Of a stretch of DNA of 64,000 nt, positions 28,704 to 37,577 are shown one piece after another; position 1 is the first letter of the stretch; each line of letters starts with the position of its first letter. The DNA is taken from positions 17,276-81,275 of the forward strand of contig FR887372.1 in the NCBI GenBank assembly GCA_000431795.1, in the 5' to 3' direction. Made by a program: the position numbers and the translations under genes. This DNA comes from Clostridium sp. CAG:302 (GTDB lineage Bacteria > Bacillota_I > Bacilli_A > RF39 > UBA660). The notes below the pieces were generated by a model. The model did no database searches, had not been told where the DNA came from, and was given only the letters and a program-made list of their open reading frames with translations.

Positions 28704-29292
28704 ATTTTCTCCTTAGTTTCTTATAACAGGGCCTACATACTGAATCATATTCAGCATCAATACCATCTATAGATACTTGTTCTCCAGTAAATACTGGTAC
28801 TAATTCATTATTAATTCTATTCATTCTCAAATTATATGTAGCTTTACTACCACACTTACATACTGCTTTTAATTCTTCAAAAACATCTGCGACTTCAAAT
28901 AATCTCTTACTACCAGGAAACATATAGGAAAAAGCATCCGCTCTTAGTCCATAACATAATACTGGTATATCATAATTATCTACAACATCAGTAAGTTCAT
29001 CAACTTGTTTAGGTGTTAAAAACTGAGCTTCATCAACAATTATACAGTCTAAATTATGATTAATTATATGATAACCTATTAAATTATATACATTAACATC
29101 AGCCCCTACTACATAGTCAGTATCAAGTTCAGCTCCTGATCTACTTTGAATCTTACTGCCAGCCTTTGTATCATCTCCTGGTTTCATAATAAGTACGTTT
29201 AAATCTTTCTCTTTATAATTATAATAAGTTTTAATAATATCCGTTGTCTTACCACACTTCATTGCTCCAAATTTAAAATATAACTTTGCCAT
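28678..29292 (-). CDS. tdk: Thymidine kinase
   Basis: Salvages thymidine to dTMP. P-loop FGAMKCGKT near the N-terminus, Walker B-like DEAQFL, lasso region and a C-terminal zinc site (CKCGS...CRPCYKK). 204 residues, type II TK. With thyA and tmk elsewhere in the window the cell can both make and salvage dTMP. Confidence 0.95.
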   Translation of the reverse strand: MAKLYFKFGAMKCGKTTDIIKTYYNYKEKDLNVLIMKPGDDTKAGSKIQSRSGAELDTDYVVGADVNVYNLIGYHIINHNLDCIIVDEAQFLTPKQVDELTDVVDNYDIPVLCYGLRADAFSYMFPGSKRLFEVADVFEELKAVCKCGSKATYNLRMNRINNELVPVFTGEQVSIDGIDAEYDSVCRPCYKKLRRKYVKEEENK

Positions 29293-29304
29293 AATAATTA
29301 CTCC

Positions 29305-30189
29305 TTATCTTTTAGCTCTTGGATGAGCCATTTCATATACTTTTCTTATTTGTTCATTAGTAACATGAGTATATATACTCGTCGTATTAAGTGATTCATG
29401 TCCTAATAATTCTTTAACAGTCATTAAGTCAGATCCATCCTCTAACATATCAGTAGCAAAAGTATGTCTAAAAGTATGTGGACTTATCTTAATATCTAGT
29501 CCAGCCTTAGTAACTAACTTATTAATAATATTTCTAATATATCGTTCAGATAATTTATTACCATCTTTATTAAGAATTAAATAGCCACTACTAAGTTTAT
29601 TAAATTCATGATAACCATCATTTAAATATATCTCTATAGCTTTCTTAGTATGATTATTAAATATAACCATTCTCTCTTTACTACCTTTACCAAGTACTTT
29701 AATAGTTCTCTCATTAATATCAATATCAGATATTTTAATATTAACTAGTTCACTAACTCTAATACCAGTAGCATATAATAGTTCTATAATAACACTATTT
29801 CTCTGATTAATTGGAGTATCATACTTACATACTTCAAATATTTTATTAGCTTCTTCATCCTTTAAAAACTTAGGTAAATACTCATCTTTCTTAGGATTAT
29901 TAATTCTATTAAAATAATTATCTTTAACCATATCTTCTCTTACTAAGTAATTATATAACCCTCTTATACTACTTAACTTTCTAGATATAGAGTTTTTACT
30001 AATATTAAGTGAATATAAGTATTTCATATATTCTTTAACAGTATCATAATCTATATCTAAAATATTAATAAAACTATTACCTAAAAATTCATTATATAAA
30101 GTTAAATCATCATAATAAGATTCTATTGTCTTATCACTATATTTCTTTACTACTTTTAAATATTCTAAGTATTTATTAATATACTTCAT
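29305..30189 (-). CDS. Tyrosine recombinase, XerC/XerD-like
   Basis: 294 residues: an N-terminal core-binding (SAM-like) domain and a C-terminal catalytic domain with Arg in ATGIRVSELVNI, Lys in GKGSKER, the H-x-x-R box HTFRHTFATDML, and LLGHESLNTTSIYTHV carrying His and the Tyr nucleophile. Length and lack of extra domains fit chromosome dimer resolution (XerD class) rather than a phage integrase. No att-like repeats were seen beside it. Confidence 0.85.
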   Translation of the reverse strand: MKYINKYLEYLKVVKKYSDKTIESYYDDLTLYNEFLGNSFINILDIDYDTVKEYMKYLYSLNISKNSISRKLSSIRGLYNYLVREDMVKDNYFNRINNPKKDEYLPKFLKDEEANKIFEVCKYDTPINQRNSVIIELLYATGIRVSELVNIKISDIDINERTIKVLGKGSKERMVIFNNHTKKAIEIYLNDGYHEFNKLSSGYLILNKDGNKLSERYIRNIINKLVTKAGLDIKISPHTFRHTFATDMLEDGSDLMTVKELLGHESLNTTSIYTHVTNEQIRKVYEMAHPRAKR

Positions 30190-30300
30190 ATATACTTTCT
30201 ACCTCTTAATAATTATAGCATTTTCTTTATATATAAGTAAACTACTTTTACATAAAATTGACATATTTATTGTTACAGTTCGTACTAACGTTACTCACTG

Positions 30301-30364
30301 CTATAGAAAGCCTTATAGTCTTTCTATAGAAAATTAGAGCCTTCTTAAAGAAGTCTCTAATTTT
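30301..30364. repeat. Twin-hairpin element, copy 5
   Basis: Hairpin 30301-30329 (CTATAGAAAG, loop CCTTATAGT, CTTTCTATAG) and hairpin 30330-30364 (AAAATTAGAG, inner CCTTCTT/AAGAAGT, CTCTAATTTT). Lies between the efp terminator and the promoter region of the recombinase gene. Confidence 0.75.
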
Positions 30365-30396
30365 AGTATATTTTTTTAGTTTTAATATAAAGAAAA

Positions 30397-30427
30397 TCAC
30401 CTAACTTAAAGCATTAAGTTTAGGTGA
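30397..30427 (-). terminator. Terminator downstream of efp
   Basis: TCACCTAA.TTAA / TTAA.TTAGGTGA hairpin followed on the minus strand by TTTTCTTT. A second stem, AAAATAGATA/TATCTATTTT (30539-30568), overlaps the efp stop. The 130 bases between hold nothing else I can support. Confidence 0.7.
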
Positions 30428-30561
30428 CACCAAATTAATATGGCAACACCCAACAGACGATTATTGAATGTTTCCTTTTTTATTTTATGCAAGTTTCCTT
30501 GCTTACATACTAATATTTATACCTTTTGTCAAACTATTAAAATAGATAAAAAGAAAAGTAT

Positions 30562-31119
30562 CTATTTTCTAGATACATATTTGCCATCTTTAGTAGATAC
30601 AATTATTTCTTCTCCCTCTTCAATAAATAGAGGTACTTTAACAAGCATACCAGTTTCTACTATTGCATCTTTAGTAGCATTAGTAGCAGTATTACCTTTA
30701 ATTGCAGGTTCAGTCTTAGTAATCTTATAATCTATCTTTTCAGGTAAATCTATTCCAAGCATTTCTCCTTCAAAAAAGATAATAATAACTTCTAAACCTT
30801 CTTTTAAATACTTAACTTCATTTTCAATTTGCTTTTTATTTAATTCCACTTGCTCATAAGTTTCCATATTCATAAATGAATAAGTATCCCCATCAGAGTA
30901 TAAAAATTGCATTTTTTGTTTTTCAACATGAGCAGTAGGTACTTTAATACCAGCATTAAATGTATATTCAGCAATCGATCCAGTTCTTAAATTTTTAAGC
31001 TTAGCCTTTACAATAGCAGCTCCTTTACCAGGTTTAACATGATTAAACTCAAGTACCATATATAAATTACCATCATAGTTTATTGTTTGGCCTGACTTAA
31101 AATCATTAACATTTATCAT
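30562..31119 (-). CDS. efp: Elongation factor P
   Basis: Rescues ribosomes stalled at polyproline. 185 residues, three beta-barrel domains; MINVNDFKSGQTINYDGNLYMVLEFNHVKPGKGAAIVKAKLKNL matches, with the modifiable loop Lys in KPGKGAA, and TATNATKDAIVETGMLVKVPLFI near the end. 11 bases after rpmG. Confidence 0.97.
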   Translation of the reverse strand: MINVNDFKSGQTINYDGNLYMVLEFNHVKPGKGAAIVKAKLKNLRTGSIAEYTFNAGIKVPTAHVEKQKMQFLYSDGDTYSFMNMETYEQVELNKKQIENEVKYLKEGLEVIIIFFEGEMLGIDLPEKIDYKITKTEPAIKGNTATNATKDAIVETGMLVKVPLFIEEGEEIIVSTKDGKYVSRK

Positions 31120-31130
31120 TTACAATCCTC

Positions 31131-31301
31131 CTACTTCTTAGTTTCTTTGTGCTTAGTTGTCTTACGACAGAACTTACAATATTTATTTAATTCTAATTTC
31201 TCTGGAGTGTTTTTTTTATTTTTTTCTTCAGTATAATTAATATTTTTACATTCTTCACACATTAAAGAAACTAGTACTCTATTTTCGTTTTTCTTAGCCA
31301 T
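31131..31301 (-). CDS. rpmG: 50S ribosomal protein L33, zinc type
   Basis: 56 residues from [23 protein letters not shown] with the second pair CKFC near the C-terminus; the two C-x2-C pairs form the zinc ribbon. The start at 31301 follows GGAGGAG; in-frame codons up to 31328 lie upstream of that site. Confidence 0.95.
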   Translation of the reverse strand: MAKKNENRVLVSLMCEECKNINYTEEKNKKNTPEKLELNKYCKFCRKTTKHKETKK

Positions 31302-31348
31302 AATAACTCCTCCTCCTAAAACATCCACTTAATTATATCATACTTTTA

Positions 31349-32089
31349 TTAATTTATACAACTATTTTTTATTTTTTCTTTCTTTTTTATGTCTTTTTCT
31401 AATTCACCATTTAAATAATTAATAGCCATAATTTCTTCAATTCTATCTAATATATCATAGGATGTAGTCTTATATTTTACTGCTAATGCATTAACAAACT
31501 TCATATATTCTATATATTCATCGTTTTCATGTTTTAATGCTTCTCTTAATATTTCATTTCTAGGTAATAATATTGCTCTATTTAAATAATCCATTTCTGT
31601 TTTACCAAAATTATATTTTTTAACTTCTTTTAATATTTCATTTTTTGATAAACCACTAATACTTAACTTTTCTACTAATAGTTCAATTTCAATATATTTA
31701 AATATATTATTTCCATCAAAGCAATCAAATTCTTCATCTAATTTCTTAATATTGTATATTTCAGTACTATATATCCCAATAGATTCAGCATTCATAAGTT
31801 TAATATCATTCATTCTTTTAATAATACAATCTACTGGAACACTATATTTAATACTTAAGTCTCTATAAACATCAATATCCCCAATAAACTTATTTTCTTT
31901 ATATTCTTCTATATCTTCTTTAGGTAAGAAATAAGCTTCAATTAAATATAATATATCGTGTTTATTAGTAAAATTATTCATAAAATAAGAAAGTATTTCA
32001 TTATCAGTTATATTATCTGGATAATTATCCTTAAGCCAGTCTTCTAAATATATATGTCTTTCTACTAAATCTTGTTTATTTTTCTTCAT
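31349..32089 (-). CDS. Hypothetical protein with two repeated helical segments
   Basis: 246 acidic residues, all-helical by composition, no membrane segment. Two stretches resemble each other: IEAYFLPKEDIEEY...YRDLSIKYSVPVDCIIKRMNDI and NRAILLPRNEILREA...VNALAVKYKTTSYDILDRIEEI. The pattern (LP..., then LA.KY.VS...I..R...I) recalls the C-terminal part of ImmA/IrrE peptidases, but no HExxH motif is present. I read it as two such halves in tandem without the catalytic part; this is inference. It has its own promoter. Confidence 0.55.
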   Translation of the reverse strand: MKKNKQDLVERHIYLEDWLKDNYPDNITDNEILSYFMNNFTNKHDILYLIEAYFLPKEDIEEYKENKFIGDIDVYRDLSIKYSVPVDCIIKRMNDIKLMNAESIGIYSTEIYNIKKLDEEFDCFDGNNIFKYIEIELLVEKLSISGLSKNEILKEVKKYNFGKTEMDYLNRAILLPRNEILREALKHENDEYIEYMKFVNALAVKYKTTSYDILDRIEEIMAINYLNGELEKDIKKKEKIKNSCIN

Positions 32090-32116
32090 AATGACCTCCC
32101 TAATAAATGTATTTAT

Positions 32117-32145
32117 ATTATAAGTATAATATCCATATTTGTAAA
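32117..32145 (-). promoter_or_regulatory. Promoter for the gene at 31349-32089
   Basis: -35 TTTACA (32140-32145), 17-base spacer, -10 TATAAT (32117-32122); AGGGAGGT ribosome binding site follows. Confidence 0.75.
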
Positions 32146-32151
32146 TACCTG

Positions 32152-34287
32152 CTAACTATTTAATTCAAAATATTTATTTACTATATTTGCGGATATTCTC
32201 TTAGTAACTAGTGACTGAGGATTATCAGGTAAACTAATATCTGGAGATACCACTACTACACTCATTTTCGGATTATCGCTTGGAGAATATCCCACAAAAG
32301 AAGTAGTAATAGTCTCAGTATCCACTTTACCATCATTATCGGTATCAATAAAACTCTCACTAGTACCAGTCTTACCAGAAGAATTAGTATAATATCCCAT
32401 ATAACCATAACCAAGTCCACTAGTAACAACAGCATTAAATCCTTCTCTTACTCTATCAATATATTTCTTATCTACTGATAAAGTCCCTTGAATAGTAGTA
32501 TTACCCTTATAGACAAGAGAACCAAACTTATCACCATTATCACTTGGAGTATATACTTCTTTTAATAAATAAGGTTTTAATCTATTACCACCATTAGCTA
32601 TTGTATTAATATATTGTGATAACTGAATAGGTGTATAAGTATCATATTGTCCTATAGCAAAGTCAAGTAAATGTCCAGGTAATTTACTAGTACCCATATA
32701 TCCAAGACTTTCTACTGGAAGATCAATACCCGTTTTACGTCCAAGTCCAAACTCCGCATACATATTACGGTACTTCTTAAAAGCATCAGGATTTAAAGAA
32801 AGTCCCTTATTATATTCATAAGTACCTCCTCCAACATTAATAGCAATCTTATACTGATAAACATTCGAAGAATATTGAAGAGCATAAATATCATTAATAT
32901 TACCCATTGTTCTCCATGAACACTTTTCAGGAGTATCTTTAATCTTAATACATTCATCATTAATAACAGTACCAATATCAATAGCTCCATATTTATAACC
33001 TACCATCATTGAAGCTCCTTTTACTACTGATCCCGGAGTAACAGGAAGAGTCACAATACCAGGAGTATAATCAACAACATACTTCTCGCCATTATCATTA
33101 GTAAGTACTTGTTTACCACTCATAGCTAGTATCTCTCCAGTATTAGGATCTGATATCACTACAAAAGATCTATTATAATAGTTAGTACCAGTTTCACCTT
33201 TAGCATTATATACCTCATTAGCTAGCATCTCTTCTAAATACTTCTGAAGATTAATATCAATAGTAAGTACAATATCATTACCTCTCTTACCCTCACTAAC
33301 AAGTTCATAACTATTATCAGATAAAAGTCTATAAGTAGCTTTAGTTCCCTTTAAATAATCTTCATACTGATATTCCAAGTAAGAAATACCAACTCTATCA
33401 TCTAAAGAATAGCCTTTCTTTAAATAAGTTTTAGCAAGTTCTTCAGGAATACCCTGACTATTCGAAGATACACTACCTAAAATAGTCTTAAAAGTATTAT
33501 CATACAAATACACTCTTTCCCAATCTAACTTAGTATTAAAACCATTTAAATTGTCAATATTCTCACTAATATAAGCATATTCTTCTTCAGTAACATCTTT
33601 ATTCTTAATTACCTTCTCAGCATAAGAATATCCCTTATTCATAAGATAATAAATATAAGCTGCTTTCTTATCCCTTTCGTCATATTCACTTATCTCATCA
33701 TCAATTCTCTCATATATTAACTTAAGAATATCCTTATCAGTAAGTTTTCTCTTACTATATAAATCCCATTCCTTATCAGTAATTTTCTTTCTACATTCTT
33801 CATAATGTCCTTTATAATAAAAATCTTTTAATTTAGTATCATTAATGCCACTATAATCAATAGAAATATTATCTCCTATAGTATAAGCAAGTTCTATCTC
33901 TTCTTTAGCCTTAACCCCACTCTTCTTCTTATAATATATCGTTTTAACAGCTTCATTATCTACAAGTAGATTATAATTTCTATCATATATTCTACCCCTA
34001 GGACTACTAGTACTTTCTATTTTCTTTTCCGTAGAATAAGAAAGTTTCTCCGTATATTCATCGTTTTTAAGTATCTGAAGATAAAATACTCTACTAATTA
34101 TTATTAGAAATAATACACATATAACACCAATAATAATATTAAATCTCTTTTCCATTATCTCAAATAACTTTTTATCATTAGTTTTCTTCTTCTTATTAAT
34201 AGGTCTACTACTTTTTTTAACTTCAAACATATTCTTTTTCTTTTTATTATTAATTTTTCTCTTAATATCAAAGTTAATCTTTCTCAT
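32152..34287 (-). CDS. Class B penicillin-binding protein (PBP2/FtsI family)
   Basis: A transpeptidase for peptidoglycan cross-linking. 711 residues from the ATG at 34287 (behind GGAAGGTG; longer ATG at 34335 lacks a good site). Order: basic cytoplasmic tail, one membrane anchor (RFNIIIGVICVLFLIIISRVFYLQIL), a dimerisation/pedestal domain beginning SSPRGRIYDRN, and a transpeptidase domain. Its active-site motifs are S-V-V-K (PGSVVKGASM), S-S-N (LQYSSNVYQ) and K-T-G (SSGKTGTSES). Whether it serves elongation or division cannot be told; no ftsL or mraY neighbours are present. Confidence 0.93.
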   Translation of the reverse strand: MRKINFDIKRKINNKKKKNMFEVKKSSRPINKKKKTNDKKLFEIMEKRFNIIIGVICVLFLIIISRVFYLQILKNDEYTEKLSYSTEKKIESTSSPRGRIYDRNYNLLVDNEAVKTIYYKKKSGVKAKEEIELAYTIGDNISIDYSGINDTKLKDFYYKGHYEECRKKITDKEWDLYSKRKLTDKDILKLIYERIDDEISEYDERDKKAAYIYYLMNKGYSYAEKVIKNKDVTEEEYAYISENIDNLNGFNTKLDWERVYLYDNTFKTILGSVSSNSQGIPEELAKTYLKKGYSLDDRVGISYLEYQYEDYLKGTKATYRLLSDNSYELVSEGKRGNDIVLTIDINLQKYLEEMLANEVYNAKGETGTNYYNRSFVVISDPNTGEILAMSGKQVLTNDNGEKYVVDYTPGIVTLPVTPGSVVKGASMMVGYKYGAIDIGTVINDECIKIKDTPEKCSWRTMGNINDIYALQYSSNVYQYKIAINVGGGTYEYNKGLSLNPDAFKKYRNMYAEFGLGRKTGIDLPVESLGYMGTSKLPGHLLDFAIGQYDTYTPIQLSQYINTIANGGNRLKPYLLKEVYTPSDNGDKFGSLVYKGNTTIQGTLSVDKKYIDRVREGFNAVVTSGLGYGYMGYYTNSSGKTGTSESFIDTDNDGKVDTETITTSFVGYSPSDNPKMSVVVVSPDISLPDNPQSLVTKRISANIVNKYFELNS

Positions 34288-34357
34288 ATAGCACCTTCCA
34301 GTATTTATTATATCATAAAAATTATAATTATACATATAGTTAATTAGGTGAAAAGCA

Positions 34358-34639
34358 ATGAATATTTATTTAATCAGTGAATATGTAAACAGAATGCAAA
34401 AACAAGATGTAAATAACTTTGCCCTAAAGCAAGGTATAACACTAGATAATGAAGAACTAGATATTATCTATAATTATATTAAAAATAATTATAAAACCCT
34501 TATTTATGGTAATCCCAAAGTAATACTCGAAGAAATAAAGTACCAAGTAAAACCCCTTACTTATAACAAAATAGAAAATCTATATATGCAGTTCAAAGAC
34601 AAAATAGATAACTTTACTAAAAATATAAAAGGCTATTAA
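34358..34639 (+). CDS. DUF2624-like (YqfT-type) small protein
   Basis: 93 residues and the only plus-strand CDS I support. The pattern, an N-terminal helix, then LKQGITLDNEELDIIYNYIKNNYKTLI and EIKYQVKP, resembles the DUF2624 family (YqfT in B. subtilis). There too the gene sits beside nfo (yqfS), and here nfo is its convergent neighbour. Ribosome binding site TTAGGTGA. It is transcribed divergently from the PBP gene. Function unknown in the family. Confidence 0.7.
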   Translation: MNIYLISEYVNRMQKQDVNNFALKQGITLDNEELDIIYNYIKNNYKTLIYGNPKVILEEIKYQVKPLTYNKIENLYMQFKDKIDNFTKNIKGY

Positions 34640-34652
34640 AGCCTTTTATATT
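34622..34652. terminator. Bidirectional terminator between the DUF2624-like gene and nfo
   Basis: 12-bp perfect stem AATATAAAAGGC (34622-34633) / GCCTTTTATATT (34641-34652) with T-rich flanks on both strands, spanning the stop of the plus-strand gene and abutting the nfo stop. Confidence 0.85.
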
Positions 34653-35549
34653 TTAACTTCTTATTTTATTAATTAGATTACCATCAAACTCTTTATTCCT
34701 AATCATTTCTATCTCATACTTATATGGTGGATATACTTTATCTTTACTATTATCATCTTTAGTTACATAAGGAGTTTCTAATATTCTAGGTATCCCCTCT
34801 AATCTCTCATTATAAATAATATTAATTAAATTATCAAAACCAATAGTACCAAAACCAATATTCTCATGTCTATCTTTATGACTAGCCATAACATTCTTAC
34901 TATCATTAACATGGATGCAGCCTATTTTATTAATACCAATAATATTATCAAATAAATCAAGAATGCTATCAAAGTCACTCATATCATAACCAGCATCATT
35001 TAAATGACAAGTATCTAAGCATACTCCTATTTTATCTTGATATTTAACTCTATCTATAATAGCTTTTAATTCTTCAAAAGACTTACCAACTTCATTACCT
35101 TTACCCGCCATTGTTTCAAGTAAAATAGTAACATCATAATCATTATCAAGAATTAAATTTAATCCATCACTAATATTAATAATAGCTTCTTCTCTAGAAC
35201 AATTAACCGCCGAACCAGGATGTAAAACCATTTTCTTAATACCAAGTTCCGCACATCTTTCTACTTCTCCCTTTAAGAAAGATACTGAAAAATCAAAATT
35301 ATCTATATTAGCCAAATTAACTATATATGGAGCATGTACTACAACATTATTTATATCTATATCATTATTTTTCATCATATCATAAGCTTCACTAGTAAGT
35401 TCTTTTTTTATTGCACCACGATTAGTATTCTGCGGAGCCCCAGTATAAAACATAAAAGTATTCTCTCCATAACTAATAGCCTCTTTAACACTACCAAGTA
35501 ACTGACTATCATTCTTATAAGAAACATGACTACCTATAATAAGTTCCAT
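34653..35549 (-). CDS. nfo: Deoxyribonuclease IV (AP endonuclease IV)
   Basis: Cuts at abasic sites in base excision repair. TIM-barrel metal ligands are visible in VVHAPYI, MVLHPGSAV, LLETMAGKGNEVG, VCLDTCHLNDAGYD, CIHVNDSK and HKDRHENIG. 298 residues from ATG 35549; a GTG three codons upstream is a weaker option because GGAAG is better spaced for the ATG. Confidence 0.96.
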   Translation of the reverse strand: MELIIGSHVSYKNDSQLLGSVKEAISYGENTFMFYTGAPQNTNRGAIKKELTSEAYDMMKNNDIDINNVVVHAPYIVNLANIDNFDFSVSFLKGEVERCAELGIKKMVLHPGSAVNCSREEAIINISDGLNLILDNDYDVTILLETMAGKGNEVGKSFEELKAIIDRVKYQDKIGVCLDTCHLNDAGYDMSDFDSILDLFDNIIGINKIGCIHVNDSKNVMASHKDRHENIGFGTIGFDNLINIIYNERLEGIPRILETPYVTKDDNSKDKVYPPYKYEIEMIRNKEFDGNLINKIRS

Positions 35550-35596
35550 ATCTATCACTTCCTCTACCTAATTATACTATATTTTATCAAAAATAA

Positions 35597-35616
35597 AAAG
35601 AGGATTATCCCTCTTT
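35597..35616 (-). terminator. Terminator of the pilin-like gene
   Basis: AAAGAGG/CCTCTTT stem followed on the minus strand by TTATTTTT, immediately after the stop. Confidence 0.8.
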
Positions 35617-35618
35617 AA

Positions 35619-36062
35619 TTAACATCCTGAACCAGTAGCTGTATTTTTAGTAGTGTCGCTAGCGTTATAAAATTGGCTACCATCAGCAGCAGTAAGTGTT
35701 ACGCAAATCTTAGAACCATTAACCTTTACAGTACCACTTAGTCCTGTTGGATTAGTAATACCTGCAGCTTTTAATACAGCAGCATCTAAATTCTTTGCAG
35801 TAGTAGTTAATCCACCTTCACCAACAAATGTAGTATATTCATCAGCAGGTCCACCAGCTACTCCAGCACCCAATGTAGCAAGTTCATATTGTTTAGTAAA
35901 CCATTCAGTAACTGTACCCGCAGCATTATTTAATTGACTAGTTTTAGCACTATTCATTGAACTAATAACTGATGGTATAGTAACTACGATAATAATAGCA
36001 AGTACTACGATAACTGCTAATAACTCTATTAAAGTAAATCCTTTCCTATTTAATTTTTTCAT
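35619..36062 (-). CDS. Type IV pilin-like (prepilin) protein
   Basis: 147 residues. A short basic leader ends in G, then FTLIELLAVIVVLAIIIVVTIPSVI: the GFTLIE prepilin cleavage site (with Glu5) and the hydrophobic spine. The rest is Ala/Thr/Gly-rich with two cysteines (KICVTL and the final GSGC) that could form the pilin disulfide loop. Base composition is richer in GC than the neighbours. It has its own promoter and terminator; no prepilin peptidase, ATPase or other pilus gene lies nearby, so the machinery must be elsewhere. ComGC-like or another pseudopilin cannot be decided. Confidence 0.88.
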   Translation of the reverse strand: MKKLNRKGFTLIELLAVIVVLAIIIVVTIPSVISSMNSAKTSQLNNAAGTVTEWFTKQYELATLGAGVAGGPADEYTTFVGEGGLTTTAKNLDAAVLKAAGITNPTGLSGTVKVNGSKICVTLTAADGSQFYNASDTTKNTATGSGC

Positions 36063-36098
36063 TATAAATCATTCTCCCTTCATCTATCTTACAAAATA

Positions 36099-36127
36099 AT
36101 CTTATCACAAAATAAAATCTTAGTCAA
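36099..36127 (-). promoter_or_regulatory. Promoter for the pilin-like gene
   Basis: -35 TTGACT (36122-36127), 17-base spacer, -10 TAAGAT (36099-36104). The -35 box lies inside the last codons of the YlbF-RsmD chimera. Confidence 0.7.
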
Positions 36128-36848
36128 TTATTTTAAGATAAATATTTACATATTTATCACTATACTTTTTGCTTTTCAATAATTCTAAATTATTATATTT
36201 ATCTTTTAATTTATCAAAACTATACTCTAATAATAAGATTCCATTATCTAAAAGTAAATCATACTTAGTAACTAGTTCTATTACTTCTTCCATTACTTCC
36301 ATTTTATAAGGAGCATCTACTAGTACAATATTAAACTTAATATTATTATTTTTAAAATATAATAAACTATCTCTATAATCTTTACTAACTATAATACTCT
36401 TACTATTAATACCAAGATTATTAATATTCTTATTTAAATATCTCAATATATCTTTATTATTATCTACAAAATAACATCTACTAGCACCCATAGATAAAGC
36501 TTCTATACCAAGACTACCAGTACCACAAAATAAATCTAATATGATAGAATCATCAATATAATTTTGAATACTAGTAAACATAGATTCCTTTACTCTATTC
36601 ATCGTGGGTCTAGTACCTATTATATTATAAGCCAAATAATTCTTTTCCTTATATTCAGAATATTTATATATTTTTTCTTTTAAAGATATTTTTTCATAAT
36701 CATCTTTACTAGTATTATATTTATTAATTAATTCTAATAATTCACTATTATTTATAACTATTTCTTTATAATAATCTAATTTTCTAATTAAATTGCTATT
36801 TTCAAAAGAATCTATTAACTTCTTTGTTTTATCTATAATATTATTCAT
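36120..36848 (-). pseudogene. YlbF-RsmD chimera, decayed duplicate
   Basis: 242 residues. Residues 1-67 match the YlbF-like protein at 38132-38428 (MNNIIDKTKKLIDSFEN..), while the rest from about residue 69 matches RsmD at 37578-38135 almost word for word (TRPTMNRVKESMF.., LDLFCGTGSLGIEALSMGA, VDAPYK). The C-terminal third of YlbF and the first ~17 residues of RsmD, including RVISGYLKGR, are gone. It is an in-frame product of a deletion in a duplicated smpB-ylbF-rsmD unit. The reading frame is intact, so an expressed fusion is possible, but the loss of the RsmD N-terminus suggests it is inactive. Confidence 0.75.
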
Positions 36849-37069
36849 TATCTATATTTAAAATCCTTTTCAAGTTCTCTTTTTATATCTCTTTCTTTAA
36901 TAAATTCTTTTTTATCATAATTCTTTTTACCTTTACATACTCCTATTTCTACTTTACATCTTCCTTTTACAAAATAGAATCTAAGTGATATTAGTGTATA
37001 TCCTTCTATTTCTAATTTGTTTTTTAGTTTTAATATTTCTTTTTTATGAAGTAAATATATTTTATCATT
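36848..37069 (-). pseudogene. smpB remnant (5'-truncated, internally deleted)
   Basis: On the minus strand this reads NDKIYLLHKKEILKLK..., GYTLISLRFYFVKGRCKVEIGVCKGKKNYDKKE, ending KDFKYR and stop. It matches the C-terminal half of the intact SmpB at 38428-38865. The first ~46 residues are missing and about 25 residues between IYLL and HKREIL have been lost. No start codon in frame is usable, and a stop lies just upstream. It ends in the same TAATG overlap with the downstream YlbF-like start as the intact copy. Confidence 0.85.
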
Positions 37070-37129
37070 TTGATGTTAGAACAGATATCATTTAGACAAA
37101 GTTTTTTACACTCTCCTCTATTTAAAAAA

Positions 37130-37149
37130 ATGAACTATTTTTTAGTTCA
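37130..37149 (-). terminator. Terminator of the gene at 37151
   Basis: AATGAACTA/TAGTTCATT stem with an A-rich loop, followed on the minus strand by TTTTTTT. Confidence 0.8.
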
Positions 37150-37150
37150 T

Positions 37151-37495
37151 TTATCTTTTCATTGGTTTTGATTCTTCTACATTTATATTTGATTGTATTT
37201 CAAATGATTGTATTAAAGCATTAAAATATTGTTCTTTAGAATAACCTTTCGGACATTCGACTTTGCCTGATATGATATCTTCATAAATTTTTCTTTTAAA
37301 TTTTTCTTTTTCTTCAGGGATACTCATGTATTGCATTTTCATTTTATATAATTCTTCTAATCTAATTAATATTTTTTCTTCTTCGGAATTTAGCTCTTTA
37401 TAAGATGGGATATCTTTTGTAATCATTGGAATAACTTGATCAAAAGGATTTTTTTCTAATTTTTTTTGTACTTCATCATATGATTTTTTATTCAT
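37151..37495 (-). CDS. Hypothetical protein between the two smpB-ylbF-rsmD copies
   Basis: 114 residues, highly charged and helical, no membrane segment, not recognised. It has its own promoter, ribosome binding site (AGGAGGG) and terminator. It occupies the gap between the intact and the decayed duplicate. Confidence 0.65.
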   Translation of the reverse strand: MNKKSYDEVQKKLEKNPFDQVIPMITKDIPSYKELNSEEEKILIRLEELYKMKMQYMSIPEEKEKFKRKIYEDIISGKVECPKGYSKEQYFNALIQSFEIQSNINVEESKPMKR

Positions 37496-37514
37496 ATTTT
37501 CCCTCCTTTATTGA

Positions 37515-37543
37515 ATTATACTATATTTTTATTAATTTGACAA
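37515..37543 (-). promoter_or_regulatory. Promoter for the gene at 37151
   Basis: -35 TTGTCA (37538-37543), 17-base spacer, -10 TATAAT (37515-37520). Confidence 0.75.
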
Positions 37544-37577
37544 TTACTATAACTATTCAAAAGTTGCACTTGACTTT

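Noticed and set aside
29305..30189. Tyrosine recombinase as an integrase of a mobile element
   Set aside because: Size and domains fit XerC/D, it sits among housekeeping genes, and no att repeats or phage genes were seen.
30440..30730. Plus-strand ORF of 96 codons near efp
   Set aside because: It overlaps efp antisense and the terminator region, with no ribosome binding site or recognisable protein.
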